From the NCBI GenBank assembly GCA_023269335.1, contig JAHFTM010000013.1, positions 1 to 15,493 on the forward strand: a stretch of DNA of 15,493 nucleotides. The letters are read 5' to 3'. This stretch comes from Chlamydiia bacterium. GTDB taxonomy: Bacteria; Chlamydiota; Chlamydiia; Chlamydiales; FEN-1388. Made by a program: the position numbers and the translations under genes. The notes under the pieces were generated by a model, which was given only the letters and a program-made list of their open reading frames with translations, was not told the DNA's origin and did not search any database. Below, one piece after another: positions 1 to 6,755 of this stretch. Numbering within the stretch: position 1 is the stretch's first letter; the number at the start of each line of letters is the position of its first letter.

Positions 1-1
1 T

Positions 2-340
2 CAAGTTCTTTACGGGCAAAAGCTATTAGATCCAAATCAAGGAAAGCTTGAAAATTATCAGCTTTTAAGTGACCTTGCAGACAGGCTTGTAGCCAATAAT
101 AGAGAACTATTTAATCAACTCTCAGATCTAGAGTATGCGTGTGTATTACAGGTATATCAGGCCAAAAGTACCAAGAGTGTTTTGATGAAGATCATGGAGG
201 CTCGCTTAGATCAACACAGTGAAACTACAGGGGTTTTTAAAGATGTGGTAGCGCCGTTCCCTGAAACAGAGGAATCTTATCCAAGTGCTGCATCTTTTTC
301 TAGCGAAGTGGAACTCTGCGCACATGGTAGTTTTTCCTAA
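2..340 (+). CDS. C-terminal fragment of an unrecognised protein
   Basis: An open frame enters from the left edge and ends at TAA 338-340, giving the last 112 residues (QVLYGQKLLDPNQG... to ...CAHGSFS). I do not recognise the family. The fragment is helical and Leu-rich in its first 75 residues (LLSDLADRLVANNRELF, then LMKIMEARLDQ), with a Ser/Glu/Pro-rich tail. The helical part loosely resembles repeat units in the protein at 1453-2964 (LADRL... aligned with VAGRLNKLFY..., and a YxxxVLQVYQ segment aligned with AKLYLYE), so the two may be paralogues now separated by the methyltransferase gene. That resemblance is by eye and weak. It converges with the methyltransferase, whose stop lies 20 bases away; I see no terminator hairpin in the gap. 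Confidence 0.7.
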   Translation, partial: QVLYGQKLLDPNQGKLENYQLLSDLADRLVANNRELFNQLSDLEYACVLQVYQAKSTKSVLMKIMEARLDQHSETTGVFKDVVAPFPETEESYPSAASFSSEVELCAHGSFS

Positions 341-360
341 AGGATCGTAAGAGCGGGGTT

Positions 361-1392
361 TTAAATCTCATCCAGTTGTTTGCCAGATTTTATTTGCCAG
401 GCTCGGTGAATTTTTTGGTTGTGAAAATCCAAAGGTATTGTTTTTTTTGTTATCTCTTGGATGCTACACGAAGGAAATAGGGACTCATCAAAACTGAATT
501 TTCGCGAGTTTGTGCTGAAAAAAATAACACCCTCCTTTGAAAGCAGTTTACACGACCTTTGAAGAAGGAATATATAGTCTTGCTGGATATCAAAAAGTTG
601 ATCCATTTTTTTTGAGCGTGAGAGTGTCGGTGGGTCGATAATGATGATGTCATATTTTGTTCCAGACCTGATTTCATCGTCTAAAAACTTCAAACAGTCT
701 GCACGTACAATCTCATTATTTTTTAGCGAAAGGTTGTTGAGCGCAAAATTATCTTTGCTCCAGGCAGTGTAGGTATTGGAAAGATCCACGCTTTTGGTAT
801 AGCTTGCGCCTTGGATTGCTGCATGAACGCTAAATGAAGAGGTATAGGCAAAAAGATTTAAAACGCGCTTATTGCTTGCCTGTTTGGCGATGAATTGACG
901 AGTCTCGCGATGGTCAAGAAAAAGGCCGGTGTCAAGATAATCATGGAGATTGACTTTGAATTTTACTCCATATTCATGGACATACAAAAATTCTTTTTCT
1001 TCAGCAATTTTTTCATATTGCTCAGTCATTTTTCGTCGGATGCGCGTGCGTGCAAAAATGGAATCAGCATTTGCTTGAAAAATTGAAGTGATGGCACTTT
1101 CGACTTCTTGTACGAGCTCAGCAGGTATTTCGTCTGTTTCGTGATTATAAGAAAAGTAGTGCACCAAAAAATAGTTGGCATAAAAATCGATCGCTACAGG
1201 ATATTCTTTAATGTCACGATCATAGATGCGAAAGCAGTCTGTATGTGTTCTCTTAGCCCATTTACGCAAGTGACGATAATTTTTTCTAATGCGATTTTTA
1301 AAGGGTGAGCTTTTATCCTCGCCATCTGCGATCTGGGGCAAAAAGAGAGGCGGCTCAAGTGGCTGCTGTTGTGGAAGTGGAAATTTATTCAT
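361..1392 (-). CDS. rlmK: stand-alone RlmK-type 23S rRNA (guanine-N7) methyltransferase
   Basis: A 343-residue class I SAM-dependent methyltransferase resembling the C-terminal (RlmK) half of the gammaproteobacterial fusion RlmKL. That half makes m7G2069 in 23S rRNA; target and position here are inferred from family. The N-terminal RNA-binding part (about 33-80) has NRIRKNYRHLRKWA and YPVAIDFY, both characteristic of RlmK. Next come VNLHDYLDTGLFLDHR (147-162), SAM motif I VLNLFAYTSSFSVHAA (177-192), the acidic residue of motif II in SVDLS (201-205), and the catalytic-loop signature DPPTLSRSKKM (253-263). Only the RlmK half is present, with no RlmL domain next to it. The ATG at 1390-1392 lacks a clear Shine-Dalgarno. 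The gene is divergent from the 503-residue protein that follows. Confidence 0.85.
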   Translation of the reverse strand: MNKFPLPQQQPLEPPLFLPQIADGEDKSSPFKNRIRKNYRHLRKWAKRTHTDCFRIYDRDIKEYPVAIDFYANYFLVHYFSYNHETDEIPAELVQEVESAITSIFQANADSIFARTRIRRKMTEQYEKIAEEKEFLYVHEYGVKFKVNLHDYLDTGLFLDHRETRQFIAKQASNKRVLNLFAYTSSFSVHAAIQGASYTKSVDLSNTYTAWSKDNFALNNLSLKNNEIVRADCLKFLDDEIRSGTKYDIIIIDPPTLSRSKKMDQLFDIQQDYIFLLQRSCKLLSKEGVIFFSTNSRKFSFDESLFPSCSIQEITKKTIPLDFHNQKIHRAWQIKSGKQLDEI

Positions 1393-1440
1393 ACAAAAAG
1401 CATAGCAGTATTCTCAATATTTGAAAATGTAAGTGTTAAC

Positions 1441-1446
1441 GGAGAG
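1441..1446 (+). promoter_or_regulatory. ribosome binding site deciding the 1453 start
   Basis: GGAGAG sits 6 bases before ATG 1453 and supports this start over the upstream in-frame ATG at 1369. Confidence 0.6.
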
Positions 1447-1452
1447 AAAGAA

Positions 1453-2964
1453 ATGGATTTGACTACATGGTGGCTCAAATATATTCATGGAATGGATGAT
1501 GCTGATATTCGTCGTGGCAAAGATACTGTAGGGAATATTGAAAAACGCAATGTCGTAAAATCAGAGAGTGGTAACTGGAAAAAAGTGTACTGGATACGCT
1601 TTACTCATTTTTTTAGCAGTCAAACTACATTAAACGAGACGATTCAGAAAGCATTTCAAGCAAAAAAATTGCAGCCATCTGATCTGTCTTGGTTTTCTGA
1701 TAGTACAATTATTGCTGTGTTGCAAAACAAGACGTTAGAACTAACAAATAGCGATGTAGAAATTGCAATTTTGAACGCTAGCGCAAAAACTACTAAAATT
1801 GCACTTGCGGCCTTTGGGTTTGTAAAAGCTTTACCGCTGTCTCTTGCACCCCACGAGGATCAGCAACTGCTAAAATCAGGTCCAGAGCAGTATTTCAAAG
1901 ATGTCACCCCCGTACAATTTATGAAAAATTTAGAGGAACAACTAGTAAATACAAAAGTTCCTAATCAAGAATTTCTTTCTTATTTAGCCGAGACTTTTCA
2001 GGAGTGGCATAAAGGGGATCTTGCAACAAGATTTGATGCTGAGTTTTCTCCTTATGCCAAGCTGTACATCTATGAGCAACGTAGATTACGAGGAACAGAC
2101 CGAATGCTACTCAGTAGGAATATTGCTGCAAATGTAAAAAAATTTTTGCATCTCGAAGCACAACACGAATTTCAGCAGGAAATTCAAATGAGGATAGAAA
2201 AGGAGAAAGAAGAGAAAGAGCCCAATTATATCAAGATAATCAACTATCAAGAGCTACTCAGTTCTATTACGCTTGCATTGACACCAATTTTGCCCCCAGT
2301 TGCATCACCTTTGCCTTCAGGTATGAAAGAGCCTCCAGCAAGACGGACTTTCGAAATGTTACAGCCTAGAGCTGTTTCGCAGAGTCAGGCATTTGGGACT
2401 ATCTCCTCTTCAAATCTTATGGAATTTCAAACGAAAAGACCAACAGTTGCACGATCGATGAGGCAAGAAGCCTTACCTTTAGTATGGACAGCAATTCCAT
2501 CTATTGATCAAAGAAGAAAACAGATCAAAAAAGAAAAAATTTACCTTAATCTTTTAGAACTGCCTGAGCCGTCAGCGCTTGGCGAGATACTTGTACCCAA
2601 GGTAGGAATTGCTTTCATTGAAGATATCCAACAAGTTGCTGGCAGGTTGAATAAGCTTTTTTATGATGGCGGGCAAGGACAAAATCAACTCAATGAAATT
2701 TTAGCTGCTTTGCCTCTGAAAGCAAAACTTTATCTTTATGAAACAGTGGGGCCTGGATTTAAACCTGTAGATGCAGACAAGGCGGCCCAAGGGCTTGATA
2801 TGGTACTTCTTGGGGCTATTGAAGCTGACTGCTCAAAAAATCGAGCTTTAAAAGCAGCTGTTCGAAAATATCTACGAAGAGCTCTTGCCAATAGTGAGCT
2901 TATGAAAAAATATCCAGATATCAAGGAGAAGTATTTGATACTTCTTGCGCTGCTTTCAAAATGA
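1453..2964 (+). CDS. unrecognised 503-residue protein with an internal repeat
   Basis: I do not recognise this protein. The start is ATG 1453, because GGAGAG (1441-1446) lies 6 bases upstream; an in-frame ATG at 1369 lacks such a site and would overlap the methyltransferase. The product is soluble, without signal peptide or membrane segment. It begins MDLTTWWLKYIHGMDD and contains a repeated unit at about residues 173-232 and 390-475. Both copies have the core AKLYxYE, then a [R/L]GxDxMLL motif, then a Lys/Arg-rich helix ending K[F/Y]L; the second copy has a longer linker. The two units are separated by a charged helix (EIQMRIEKEKEEKE) and a Pro/Ser-rich linker (about 275-330). The same unit may occur in the partial gene at 2-340. 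It converges on the GNAT gene, 28 bases between stops. A function cannot be given; a lineage-specific host-interaction protein is possible. Confidence 0.75.
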   Translation: MDLTTWWLKYIHGMDDADIRRGKDTVGNIEKRNVVKSESGNWKKVYWIRFTHFFSSQTTLNETIQKAFQAKKLQPSDLSWFSDSTIIAVLQNKTLELTNSDVEIAILNASAKTTKIALAAFGFVKALPLSLAPHEDQQLLKSGPEQYFKDVTPVQFMKNLEEQLVNTKVPNQEFLSYLAETFQEWHKGDLATRFDAEFSPYAKLYIYEQRRLRGTDRMLLSRNIAANVKKFLHLEAQHEFQQEIQMRIEKEKEEKEPNYIKIINYQELLSSITLALTPILPPVASPLPSGMKEPPARRTFEMLQPRAVSQSQAFGTISSSNLMEFQTKRPTVARSMRQEALPLVWTAIPSIDQRRKQIKKEKIYLNLLELPEPSALGEILVPKVGIAFIEDIQQVAGRLNKLFYDGGQGQNQLNEILAALPLKAKLYLYETVGPGFKPVDADKAAQGLDMVLLGAIEADCSKNRALKAAVRKYLRRALANSELMKKYPDIKEKYLILLALLSK

Positions 2965-2992
2965 CCTAAATTAAGGAAGTGCCACACTTGTG

Positions 2993-4039
2993 TTAACTAA
3001 TCAATACAGGCTCTTCTTTCAAGATAAGGGATTGTGAACCATAGGTGTCTAAAAAGCTCTGCATGTCCTTTACTTTCATAACCATCGCTTTTGTGTCATT
3101 ATATTCACACATAACCGATGAAGTTACAAAGCCTAATTTCTTGTAAAATGGAAGCGCAGATGCGACCGATTCTAAAAGCAGATCCTCGTTTTTAGCTAAA
3201 GTATTTTGAACGATATGGGAAATAAGAGCAGTACCTGCACCACGAAAGGCAACGTCTGACTCTTTTATAGCAATATTGTTAGGATTTGTAAGAAGACAGT
3301 CGAGATAGAGAGTCTGATTTCTTTTAAAGCGAACGAGTGCTATCGCTTGAACTTTATTTGTAGTGTCACACGCAACATAGGTTGCTAAACTTGTACTTTT
3401 TTTCTTTGGTAAAGCTACTTGCATTTTTTTAATAAGAGCACATGAGGACTCTAGCATCATTTTTTTGTTAGGGTCAATTTCTGATTGATTTTCTAGTGAC
3501 TTCATTTTCTCCAACCCTACTTTATCCCAATCTGTTAGAATTTTTAACAAAGATAAAAGATTATTTCTTTTTATAATTTTTATAGTTCTAATGTTTGGTG
3601 TTGGTTTTTGAATTTCATTAGCAACAGTTGTTTTCTTGTTGATTTCTTCTTTTGAAGAAGTTACTTTTTCTATTGCCTTTTCTTTTGTATTCTTTTCTTT
3701 TTCTTTTACATCTTTTGTTTTTTGTTGAGCAACTTGAATTATTTCTTGTCGATCTACTTTTTTATGAATAAGAATAGCAGAAGCCTTATGATCGTTATTC
3801 GTAGTTGCTTTTCTAATTCTTACTTCTAAAGGGCGTGTTGCGCGGTTAGACTTTATATTCATACGTGCGAAGGTATCAATAAAATTTGGCATGTTTTGAA
3901 GAGTACTCTCACCCAACGGGCGTCTTACACGATTTGTAGAAGCTGGCGCCGCTGATGCAGCAGCCGCTGATGCAGCAGCAGCAGCTGAAGCAAATCCATT
4001 TTCTTTTTCAAATGTGCTTATAGATGACATAGATGACAT
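2993..4039 (-). CDS. GNAT-family N-acetyltransferase with low-complexity N-terminus
   Basis: 348 residues. The C-terminal part (about 195-325) is a GNAT acetyltransferase fold. The acetyl-CoA pyrophosphate-binding loop is FRGAGTALI (265-273; consensus R/Q-x-x-G-x-G/A) and motif B is ALPFYKKLGF (295-304). The substrate cannot be deduced. The first 195 residues are unusual: an Ala/Ser run at about 17-34 encoded by GCA/GCT-like triplet runs, a basic segment (NRVRRPLG, later EVRIRKA), and a Lys/Glu-rich, coiled-coil-like stretch (about 107-140). Such leaders are common in chlamydial secreted or host-interaction proteins; secretion here is inference. A good promoter (TTGATA-N17-TATAAT) lies just upstream, so it is probably transcribed alone. 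An alternative start is the ATG three codons downstream. Confidence 0.75.
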   Translation of the reverse strand: MSSMSSISTFEKENGFASAAAAASAAAASAAPASTNRVRRPLGESTLQNMPNFIDTFARMNIKSNRATRPLEVRIRKATTNNDHKASAILIHKKVDRQEIIQVAQQKTKDVKEKEKNTKEKAIEKVTSSKEEINKKTTVANEIQKPTPNIRTIKIIKRNNLLSLLKILTDWDKVGLEKMKSLENQSEIDPNKKMMLESSCALIKKMQVALPKKKSTSLATYVACDTTNKVQAIALVRFKRNQTLYLDCLLTNPNNIAIKESDVAFRGAGTALISHIVQNTLAKNEDLLLESVASALPFYKKLGFVTSSVMCEYNDTKAMVMKVKDMQSFLDTYGSQSLILKEEPVLIS

Positions 4040-4083
4040 AATTAGTTACCATTTTGTTTTGTATTAGTTTTAATAAAAAAGCA

Positions 4084-4112
4084 ATTATATATAAAAATGA
4101 TTATTATATCAA
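4084..4112 (-). promoter_or_regulatory. sigma-70-type promoter of the GNAT gene
   Basis: On the minus strand TTGATA (4107-4112) and TATAAT (4084-4089) are separated by exactly 17 bases. The -10 box is 44 bases before the GNAT start codon. The surrounding DNA is very AT-rich, so chance matches are possible, but both boxes are near consensus. Confidence 0.55.
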
Positions 4113-4415
4113 TATTTATTTATATAATTATCGGCATAGCGTTAGTGAAAAATTAAAATATAGTAATCTACAAAAGTAAAAATGCCGTATTTGAATATCA
4201 AAGATTATTTACGAATGTAGATTGATGTTAAGAGTTTTATAGTCTAGTGAAAAATATTTTGTTCATTAATTTCTGCTTCCACAATACAATACGTATCTAA
4301 AAGTTTGTTTATTGCGTAATGCAGGCCACAAATGCTCCTAAAATAAGAAAAAGTTACTGTTATATTGTAGCACATTCTGAAATTAAAGTTGCTTCATTTT
4401 TTATTTTTTCGAGAT
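4113..4415. other. AT-rich intergenic stretch without a recognisable gene
   Basis: About 300 bases between the GNAT promoter and the transposase fossil. I see no coding frame with protein-like composition, no structural RNA and no strong hairpin. Confidence 0.5.
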
Positions 4416-4845
4416 ATGTCTAGAAGAAAACGGTTTTACTTACATTCTGCATTCTGCAATTTACCATATCGCTAAATATCGATGTATGGGCTTCTAAGAT
4501 CATGCAAAACCTTGTTTTTCGTTACATCCATTATGTAAATGAACGACAAGATAGAGTTGATCACCCCTTAGTGGTAAAAAAACAAGAAATTGAAGATGGA
4601 TCGTTTCTGATAGTGGTTTGTAAGCACATTGAACTCGAAGAAGCAGCTTTACGCGATCAAGGTAAAGAGCGTATTGCATTTACGCATGTGCGTGTGCAAC
4701 GCTTGTTCTTCTTGTGAAAGAGTGAGAAAACCTTTCATGTGAAAAATTAGCAGCTTTTTTAGAATGTGATCCTAGTTCGCTCAGTAAATGAGTATGAAGG
4801 CTTGAAGAAAGATGACCCTCTTGTGTCAAGATATGCGAATTGTGT
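4416..4845 (+). pseudogene. decayed REP-associated tyrosine transposase (Y1_Tnp/RAYT)
   Basis: A fossil of a Y1 (HUH, IS200/IS605-related) transposase readable only by switching frames. From ATG 4416: MSRRKRFYLHSA. A 7-base tandem duplication (ATTCTGC at 4444-4450 and 4451-4457) then breaks the frame; with one copy removed the reading continues IYHIAKYRCMGF, the usual N-terminus of the family. After a stop and apparent loss of the segment carrying the HUH motif, a frame from about 4496 gives KIMQNLVFRYIHYVNERQDRV, resembling the conserved helix before the catalytic Tyr region. After another apparent deletion, EEAALRDQGKERIAFTHVR, then (shifted) KLAAFLECDPSSLSK, then (shifted) YEGLKKDDPLVSRYA match the C-terminal helix-turn-helix region. 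The ATG-initiated 71-residue frame at 4502-4717 is the middle of this fossil, not an independent gene. The family match is from memory and by eye. Confidence 0.65.
4444..4457 (+). repeat. 7-bp tandem duplication breaking the transposase frame
   Basis: ATTCTGC occurs twice in a row. Deleting one copy joins MSRRKRFYLHSA to IYHIAKYR in one frame, so this is a likely inactivating slippage event. Confidence 0.6.
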
Positions 4846-5464
4846 GCACTCCATTATTCATTGCTTTATTAGCTATCTTTAAGATTCTAAGATTTGGCAT
4901 CAGTTTTATAATTTCCTGAAAAGCTTGACTGGGTAATGAAGCAGGATCTTGGCAACGAGTGTGTATAGAAAAATCTAAGTGTGTTACATGTTGTGCTATA
5001 TCCTGAAGCCACTCTGGAAGAGTAAGGGTCGCGTTTTTTTTATTTTTTGCTAAAGCTTCCCAATTTTTTAAAGACTGCCAAATTTCATTTTCGATATTTT
5101 TTAGATACGCATCGATAACCTCAAGGCGAGCTCTCCTAGTGTCTTGCATCATTGCGAATGCAGCTTCTTTTTTCTCACGGATAGATCCATGTGAAAGCTG
5201 ATCCTTAAGAACAAAGAAATTAAAAAGTGCATCAAATCGCAAGGCGCTTACTTGCTCACTAGTGATCTCTTTTACGTTAGATGGAAAACTCGAGTCTTTC
5301 GATAAAGGACTCACTTCTGCTGAATAAGAAGCAATTATAGCTACAAGTACGATAGGTAATTCGGGCTCTCTAGGTTCAATTACCATGGCACCCATAGTGT
5401 CTGTGATTTCTTTTACTTGTTGTTCCGATGCTCGACGTGCTAATCCTGTGCTAGCCATTAACAT
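4826..5464 (-). CDS. F-box-like / leucine-rich-repeat protein, probably truncated
   Basis: 212 residues, ATG at 5462-5464, preceded by GGGAG (5471-5475) at 6 bases. Residues about 36-48 (LPIVLVAIIASYS) resemble the first helix of an F-box (LPxELLxxIxxYL). The middle is helical. The C-terminal part reads like the beginning of an LRR region: LPEWLQDIAQHVTHLDFS, then AFQEIIKLMPNLRILKIANKAMNNG, where repeats would normally continue. Instead the protein stops almost at once, inside sequence that reads on the other strand as the end of the transposase fossil. The likely explanation is loss of the LRR array by the mobile-element event. F-box/LRR proteins are host-ubiquitin adaptor effectors in several amoeba-associated bacteria; that role here is inference, and the F-box match is weak. 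It could also be a degraded gene no longer functional. Confidence 0.5.
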   Translation of the reverse strand: MLMASTGLARRASEQQVKEITDTMGAMVIEPREPELPIVLVAIIASYSAEVSPLSKDSSFPSNVKEITSEQVSALRFDALFNFFVLKDQLSHGSIREKKEAAFAMMQDTRRARLEVIDAYLKNIENEIWQSLKNWEALAKNKKNATLTLPEWLQDIAQHVTHLDFSIHTRCQDPASLPSQAFQEIIKLMPNLRILKIANKAMNNGVHTIRIS

Positions 5465-5494
5465 AAACTGCTCCCATATATTTTAATAATGCAT

Positions 5495-5500
5495 ATTATA
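5495..5500 (-). promoter_or_regulatory. -10 box of the F-box-like gene
   Basis: A perfect TATAAT on the minus strand, 30 bases before the start codon. No good -35 hexamer is visible at 16-18 bases, so this is a partial promoter call. Confidence 0.35.
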
Positions 5501-5569
5501 CGTGTTTTATCATTAGATTTAGAAAAATCCTTCAAAGCCAAGCTTCGTGCTATTGCAAAAGAGAAAAAA

Positions 5570-5617
5570 TGCCTGGGGCCGGGCCTGCATAACTGCCTGG
5601 GGCCGGGCCTGCATAAC
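5570..5617 (+). repeat. tandem GC-rich head of repeat copy 1 (2 x 24 bp)
   Basis: The unit beginning TGCCTGGGGCCGGGCCTGCA occurs at 5570 and 5594 with a 24-bp period, in otherwise AT-rich DNA. The corresponding unit in the other copy has a 32-bp period, because an extra TGCATAAG is included. Confidence 0.85.
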
Positions 5618-5822
5618 TGCATAAGTCTATCTTTTATCAACGAAGATACTATTGTAGCTTACAGCCAGTAGTGACTACAAATTCTTGCAGAAGCTTGTTT
5701 GAGCGTTTATATGTAGGCCCGACCCCATTCACTAAGTGGGGGAAAATTGGGGAACGAAGGACTGCTAAACAAAAAAAAGCACTTCAAAGTTGCTTCTGAA
5801 CTGCCTGAGGATCAAGATCTCC
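5594..5822 (+). repeat. long direct repeat, copy 1 (contains REP/MITE-like palindrome)
   Basis: 229 bases nearly identical to 7785-8014. By eye I count four substitutions and one single-base indel. It contains an inverted-repeat element with arms 5598-5615 and 5710-5727, then a poly-A/hairpin segment that in the other copy is the tRNA-Asn terminator. Identity ends at GATCTCC (5816-5822); in the other copy that heptamer runs into the last bases of the tRNA, whereas here unrelated sequence follows. This copy lies 156 bases beyond the stop of the DUF4431-like gene. Confidence 0.9.
5771..5804 (-). terminator. degenerate duplicated terminator, possibly ending the two-gene operon
   Basis: Reading the minus strand, GCAGTTCA and TGAAGTGC enclose a 10-base loop and are followed by eight T. 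There is one G:G mismatch relative to the perfect stem of the other copy. It lies downstream of the DUF4431-like gene on the right strand to terminate it, so it may still work weakly. Confidence 0.45.
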
Positions 5823-5978
5823 AGTTACTGGGTACACTTCGAACTTTTGACTGGCTCTCTTTTTCTCAAGAACTGCCAAAGCGTTCATTTCTAGTAGCTT
5901 AAATTTTACTTAAAATTGTACTTATAAGAACGCAATTGCTGTGTAGGTTACCGAGAGCATAAACAAGAAAAGAATTCG
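5823..5978. other. intergenic stretch after repeat copy 1
   Basis: A plus-strand frame without ATG (about 5717-5902) ends SQELPKRSFLVA. It begins inside the repeat and has no recognisable homology, so I do not call it a gene. Nothing else is seen. Confidence 0.4.
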
Positions 5979-6755
5979 TCAGTTGGCTCTCCAACCTTGT
6001 ATCATCATGAGTACTCTTCTATGGTGATGTGCTGTGTGTGCATGATAGAGAGTTCCTTTTACTGTGATTTCTTTCTTCATCTGGAGTGTTGAGGGTTCTG
6101 AATCTGAAAAAACGACTTGTAGTTCGCGAACACCTTTTTCTGGTTCATTAAAATCGTCATCTAGTTCTTTGCCATCCTTGATCGCTACATTAATCGGTTC
6201 CTTTAAGGTTAGGATAACGACTTTTTCTGGATGATCACCCATTTCCACACTCATGTATTCAGGAGGGCCGGGATAAATTGTTTCATGTAATAAGCCCGAC
6301 ACTTCGATCTCTTCGGGCTCGTAGAAAAGGGTTTTTAGTTGATGCGAAGGTTGTGCACAATCCAATACAACATCTACATCGAAAACGATCTCATCACCAT
6401 GGAAATCGAAGGTTTTCCGAAAAGTTCCACTACACTGTACGCGTTTTCCAATAAGTGATATGAATTCCTGTGGAAGATGCACTCCGATATGAGGATAGGA
6501 TATGTCTGAAGATGCAAGCTGTTGTTTCTCTAATATGACGGAATGAGTGAGAACTAAAGGCTTGTCTGTAACTAGAACGATACTTCTTTCGGTTCTGGTT
6601 TCTTTTTCACCATTCGAGTTTTTTATGATGGTTCTTTCTGCGCGTCTTAAAACACCAACAAGCGTGATATTTTGCTCAAATTCCCAACTATATCCTGGCA
6701 TTTCAACAAAGAGAGATGCAAAAAGAAAAAATAGAATGAAAGAATTCTTTAGCAT
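5979..6755 (-). CDS. secreted DUF4431-like protein, candidate periplasmic protector
   Basis: 258 residues. Residues 1-24 form a Sec signal peptide (MLKN, hydrophobic core FILFFLFASLF, cleavage probably after GYS or GYSW), so the mature protein should be periplasmic. The rest looks like two related beta-rich units. The first (about 28-129) has ITLVGVLRR... and a second strand pair LIGKRVQCSGTFRK. The second (about 149-253) has VSGLLHETIYPGPPEYMSV, EPEKGVRELQVVF, and the His-rich signature GTLYHAHTAHHHRRVL (234-249), which I recognise as the DUF4431 signature. The biochemical function of that family is unknown to me. The ATG overlaps the stop of the upstream NNPGN gene by 7 bases (6749-6755), so translation is probably coupled. 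The pairing suggests it protects against the partner, or acts with it at the cell wall; this is inference. Confidence 0.7.
   Translation of the reverse strand: MLKNSFILFFLFASLFVEMPGYSWEFEQNITLVGVLRRAERTIIKNSNGEKETRTERSIVLVTDKPLVLTHSVILEKQQLASSDISYPHIGVHLPQEFISLIGKRVQCSGTFRKTFDFHGDEIVFDVDVVLDCAQPSHQLKTLFYEPEEIEVSGLLHETIYPGPPEYMSVEMGDHPEKVVILTLKEPINVAIKDGKELDDDFNEPEKGVRELQVVFSDSEPSTLQMKKEITVKGTLYHAHTAHHHRRVLMMIQGWRAN

Noticed and set aside
2965..2992. ACACTTGTGT as a terminator between the converging 503-residue protein and GNAT genes
   Set aside because: The stem is only 4 bp with a 2-base loop and no T tract.
4502..4717. A 71-residue ATG-initiated plus-strand frame (MQNLVFRYIHYVNERQ...) as a small gene
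   Set aside because: Its sequence matches internal pieces of a Y1 transposase with flanking pieces in other frames, and it lacks a ribosome site, so it is treated as part of the fossil.
5570..5617. Possible CRISPR-like or minisatellite array from the 24-bp units
   Set aside because: Only two units per site, no spacers and no cas genes; better explained as the head of the palindromic repeat.
5489..5671. Plus-strand frame MHIIRVLSLDLEKSFKAK... running into repeat copy 1
   Set aside because: Half of it is the GC-rich tandem repeat, and it covers the promoter side of the F-box-like gene. No homology or ribosome site is seen. It could be a gene remnant, but this cannot be supported.
5717..5902. 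Plus-strand frame without ATG ending ...DWLSFSQELPKRSFLVA
   Set aside because: It starts after a stop within the repeat, includes the terminator hairpin sequence, and has no recognised homology.
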